A DNA stretch of 64,000 bases from Mya arenaria (Eukaryota; Mollusca; Bivalvia; Myida; Myidae). A program made the translations under genes and the position numbers. The stretch is from positions 65,420,094 to 65,484,093 of the forward strand of contig NC_069134.1 in the NCBI RefSeq assembly GCF_026914265.1, read 5' to 3'. Position 1 is the stretch's first letter. The number at the start of each line of letters is the position of its first letter. The notes beneath the pieces are model-generated. The model ran no database searches. It saw only the letters and a program-made list of their open reading frames with translations, and was not told the origin of the DNA. Shown here piece by piece: positions 60,530 through 64,000 of the stretch.

Positions 60530-60960
60530 ACCCCCCTGTCTTTTTAACCCCCTTGTTGAAGTCCGTCGTGGAAACCTTGTCTGGTTGCAATTTAAAATCC
60601 ATTTCTCGCTTTAAATGACACCAAAAAAGTTTTCACTGTGCATTCAAGAAATAATGCTGCACTCTGCTCAGAACTATTTAAAGAACGATTTGACTATTTA
60701 CATATTTTGAATCATCGCGCGCATATATCTTTGACAACCACAAATCATTACAAATTTATACGCGTATTATTTTCACTAGCACAAAAGAGTTCCAGCGAAA
60801 AAATACACTCTAATTTAACTTTATCTAACTGAGATGGAAGACAAAGTATCTACCATGGCCGCTCGTGTAAGGTAAACCTCTTTTCCGTAAAATACCCATA
60901 CGCTCGGGTTGGGAAGCACCTATCTTGCGCGAGCGGCCATGGAATATACTTATAATCCGG
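60530..60960 (+). repeat. Long interspersed repeat with terminal hairpin, copy 2
   Basis: It parallels 19400-19930: GGAAACCTTGTCTGGTTGCAA, TTCAAGAAATAATGC, AGAACTATTTAAAGAACG and AAAAGAGTTCCAGCGA. It ends with the inverted pair ACCATGGCCGCTCGTGTAAG and CTTGCGCGAGCGGCCATGG, better preserved than in copy 1. Confidence 0.7.
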
Positions 60961-61420
60961 CAGTTCACTCCTTAAGCTTTTTGACAGTTCAATTTCAATT
61001 CAATTTTTTGACTTGCTAAAATAAAATTGATTGACTAATAAAAATGGCGCTATAAAATGCTGTTTCACATTGACAGATTAAAACAATGTCGTCCGTATAT
61101 CAATGTCTATATTTTCAATAAATTTAAGAGAGGAACCACGTTAAGCAGAGCGTTTTCTTAAGACAGAGGTCGCTGTTAAATACAAACTTATCCCTTCCAT
61201 TACAGACGTCGAAATCACCTCAGTCGTACTGGAGGTTATTTTATACTAATAATAGTTTACTTTGTATTTCATCATAAACGTGGCTATCTTCAAATTAGTT
61301 TCAGAGGCATAGATTTTCACGTAAACACAAACCCTATGTTTTCTGACTTGGAAATGTTCAACTTATACTTTAAGCGAACTAAGCTAGACACGGTGCATTA
61401 ATTGTATTCATGACTCCATG
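60961..61420. other. Unassigned AT-rich sequence
   Basis: No coding sequence or repeat family was recognised. Confidence 0.4.
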
Positions 61421-61725
61421 CTGGCCCTTATTCGCTGGTACAATGTGTTAGCCCTAGATGGATCGTACGTACCAGTACCCGGTCTTCGGGCTTCACATCA
61501 CCTCCGTATAGTAATGTTTACCCCTACCAAAGTCCACACACTGGCTTTTAATAGCAAAATCAGCGGTCTTTGACCATGGTAGTCATTTTTGGTAAACCTG
61601 ACCCCAAGTTGGCCCTTATTTGCTGGTATCAGGTTTGAGCTCTAGATGCCTCCTACGTGCCAGTATCCGGTCATAGGGCGTCCAATCACCTCCTTCTAGC
61701 AGTATGAACATGCAAGTTGGCATGA
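61421..61725 (+). repeat. Two-copy tandem repeat, about 188-bp period
   Basis: TTGGCCCTTATTTGCTGGTA, CTCTAGATGCCTCCTACGTG, CCAGTATCCGGTC and CAATCACCTCC appear twice, at 61421-61510 and 61609-61700, separated by unlike sequence. The second copy differs at about one base in six. Confidence 0.75.
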
Positions 61726-62023
61726 TCCCCTAGTTCGTTTAAATATGTATAAGATCACGCCCATTGATACCCTTATCGCTGTTTCTGTAGTAAGGTGTGG
61801 TCGTGGATAATTTTCGCATAAAAAACTTTTATTTTAAATTTTATTTAGCCATAAACCATCTTACAGCCTTAGTGCAATAATTATTCTTATTGGCTGCTAC
61901 GGTAATATTATTTTTAATGCTTTGGTTATATTTTGTATTTCGGCGAACCTAGTTCAGTATTTTACTTTTGGCTGTTACTTATTGGCTGCTAACTCAGGAA
62001 ACAATTATTTCACATTTCAACCG

Positions 62024-62388
62024 TTAAAGCTGCACTCTCACAGATATACCATTTTTACAACTTTTTATTTTTTTGTCTTAGAAAGAGAATTTTTTTCGTA
62101 AATATCTGCAAACCAATGATATAAGATTGCTGACAAAAAATCAGATCGTAGATTTTCATATTTCCGTTCGAAAATTAATGTTTGATGGTTTAAACCGTTA
62201 CTAACGGTTTAAGAAAAATGCATAAAGCATCAATTTTTGAACTTAAATATAAAAATCTGCGATCTAAATTTTTGTCAGCAGTCTTATATAACTGGTTTCC
62301 ATGGATTTTTGCAAAGATTGGCTCGTTCCAAGACAAAAAATAAAAAAAAAGTTGTCAAAACCTCCAATCTGTGAGAGTGCAGCTTTAA
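62024..62388. repeat. Fold-back MITE (AGCTGCACTC family), copy 5
   Basis: TTAA on both sides, AGCTGCACTCTCACAGATAT on the left and CAATCTGTGAGAGTGCAGCT on the right, centre AAACCGTTACTAACGGTTT. It is the best-preserved full-length copy, about 365 bp, with the two arms near-inverse over most of their length. Confidence 0.9.
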
Positions 62389-62940
62389 AATCCGTTGGCT
62401 TAAAGGCCAATTTTAGCGAAAAAAATTGAAAGGAGTACTGAATTATACTTTGAAACTCTAAATATGCTAACTCCAGTTTAAAATACATAATACACAATGT
62501 CCGCATACGACTGAAATTACCATATATTTTGTAGAAGAAAGCAAATAAAAATATTGAAATACTGTAAGAATAAAATGTGTTTCGAAAGATCAAATGTTAG
62601 AAAACAAATTCAAATAAAGGAAAGCCTATTTAATATCTAGCAAATGCAACATATAATTCTCTTATACATGTTTACGTATTCATGAAGCCTTAAAAGTGAA
62701 GTATAAATTTAATGTTCCTGTTTGTATTAAGAGCTCGAACTACGTCACAAAGTACCATCAATAACACAGCTGGTTATCATGGAAACTGCAATTATGAAAT
62801 ACATAATACGAAATCAATTGCATGTTAGAATGTCATAAAGTATAATGAGTGATCTGGCGTATAATCCCTTCCATACAACATGTAGCTTTACGATACTCAT
62901 TGAACAACTTATTCCAAGTGTGATACACTTGGCAATTGGA
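62389..62940. other. Unassigned AT-rich sequence
   Basis: No gene, repeat family or RNA gene was recognised. Confidence 0.4.
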
Positions 62941-62946
62941 ATACCT

Positions 62947-63219
62947 CGGCCATTTTCCATCGAAAACAGCCTTGGGTGTATGCAAGTGCATTAGTAGTAA
63001 TATAATTAATTGCAGTGTTTTAATGTCTAAGTTGTATTCCTAAGTGCAAATTGATTCCCAGTAAAGTGCATACTCAAGTTCCCTCAGAGAAAAGTCCTGA
63101 GGCTTTATTTTGACATTGAAATTTCTACGCGATCTACTTGCAGCATAATTAATGTCAATAGTTCCGACAATGTAAACGGTTCGTATGCATGCGAAGTTGT
63201 TTTCGATGGAAAATGGCCG
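62947..63219. repeat. Inverted repeat with 22-bp perfect arms
   Basis: The left arm CGGCCATTTTCCATCGAAAA plus CA (62947-62968) and its exact inverse (63198-63219) enclose about 230 bp. No target duplication is obvious. It may be a MITE of another family. Confidence 0.7.
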
Positions 63220-64000
63220 TTTTATATATATGTTTATGGCTGCTTTACTCTAGTCTGCTTTGTACTATTTAAATTGTAATTCATGCATCGACTCACAAGT
63301 AAGCTAGTTCCCTGATGATCCCATAAACCATATGATAAAGTGTAATGCCTGCAGACAATTGTACAAAACTGTTTTTATTTGGTTTGATTAAAGTAAACCA
63401 AAACATGTTCTTGATTTGTCAATATTAATCCAAAAAAATCTGTTAATATGTACAAACTTGCCAGAAGATTACATGTGTATAACATACCTGACTGCTGGTG
63501 ACACCATATAGTTTCGGTATCGATTGATAGGTATATAAACATATGACCAAAAATGAATTAAACATACAATTATTACAGGGTTTTTTAAACTTTATTTCAA
63601 CTCTAACTGAACTTGAAATTAAAAGTTTGGTACTTGTAAAGAGAACAACCCAACTTGTTTAAAAATATTATTTTTAGGTATACTCTATTTTTGTACATTA
63701 AACTCTTCAAAAGGATACCAAAAATATGATGTCAACAGGCATCCAAAGTTCACATATTTGTGGAACAGATACCTCAACAAGTTTATTGTAAAACGCTCAC
63801 GAGGGAGAAAAACTGGTATACTGTGAAACAATAACATTTTGCCACGTACGTGATCGTTTTTGCACTATGGCACTTGTGCTCTAGTTAAAAGCTATGCACC
63901 ACAGATCGACCACGAACCATAACAACACTTCACATACGTCATGTATCACTACGCCATGCAGTTTAATTGGATGTCCGCTATAAAATTTGAATAATCAAAG
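63220..64000. other. Unassigned AT-rich sequence at window end
   Basis: No coding, RNA or repeat feature could be supported. Confidence 0.4.

Noticed and set aside
62264..62593. 109-codon minus-strand open frame, similar to one at 4421-4729
   Set aside because: Both lie mostly inside copies of the fold-back MITE; the similarity is that of the repeat.

Overview
This is nuclear DNA from an animal, most likely a mollusc and probably a bivalve. It is AT-rich. It carries three widely spaced genes whose short exons are bounded by GT-AG introns, and the space between them is packed with tRNA-derived SINEs, miniature inverted-repeat elements, minisatellites and low-copy repeats of mollusc type. The bivalve assignment is inference from gene architecture and repeat style; no mitochondrial or rRNA marker is present. 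No bacterial-type operon, CRISPR array or viral gene was seen.

Layout: (1) 1491-6112, plus strand, a six-exon gene for the thiolase part of sterol carrier protein x (SCPx/SCP2). It ends directly after the thiolase domain with an Ala-Arg-Leu peroxisomal-type tail and has no SCP2 lipid-transfer domain. (2) 12897-31938, minus strand, TTLL7, a tubulin polyglutamylase, reconstructed here as 17 exons and about 914 residues; it converges on gene 1. (3) 31939-47400, a gene-free block made of repeats. It contains a 24-bp minisatellite, a 43-bp minisatellite, two hAT-like elements, a TA-flanked inverted-repeat element beside a 57-bp palindrome, and a 12-bp ATCCATCCAGAC array split by an hAT/BED element with a perfect 8-bp target duplication. 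(4) 51232-59605, plus strand (a possible first exon lies at 47444), a divergent PI3-kinase regulatory-subunit-like gene with SH2, coiled-coil and SH2 parts, similar in size to p50/p55. (5) 59606-64000, repeats only.

The genes have no evident joint pathway: peroxisomal lipid oxidation, microtubule glutamylation and lipid-kinase signalling. The observations most worth following are these. The first SH2 domain of the PI3K-like gene has Phe in place of the phosphotyrosine-binding Arg. Decayed partial copies of both exons of that SH2 domain lie just upstream of the real ones. The SCPx is thiolase-only. Several short-element families end in TTAA; one is a full-length fold-back element present five times.
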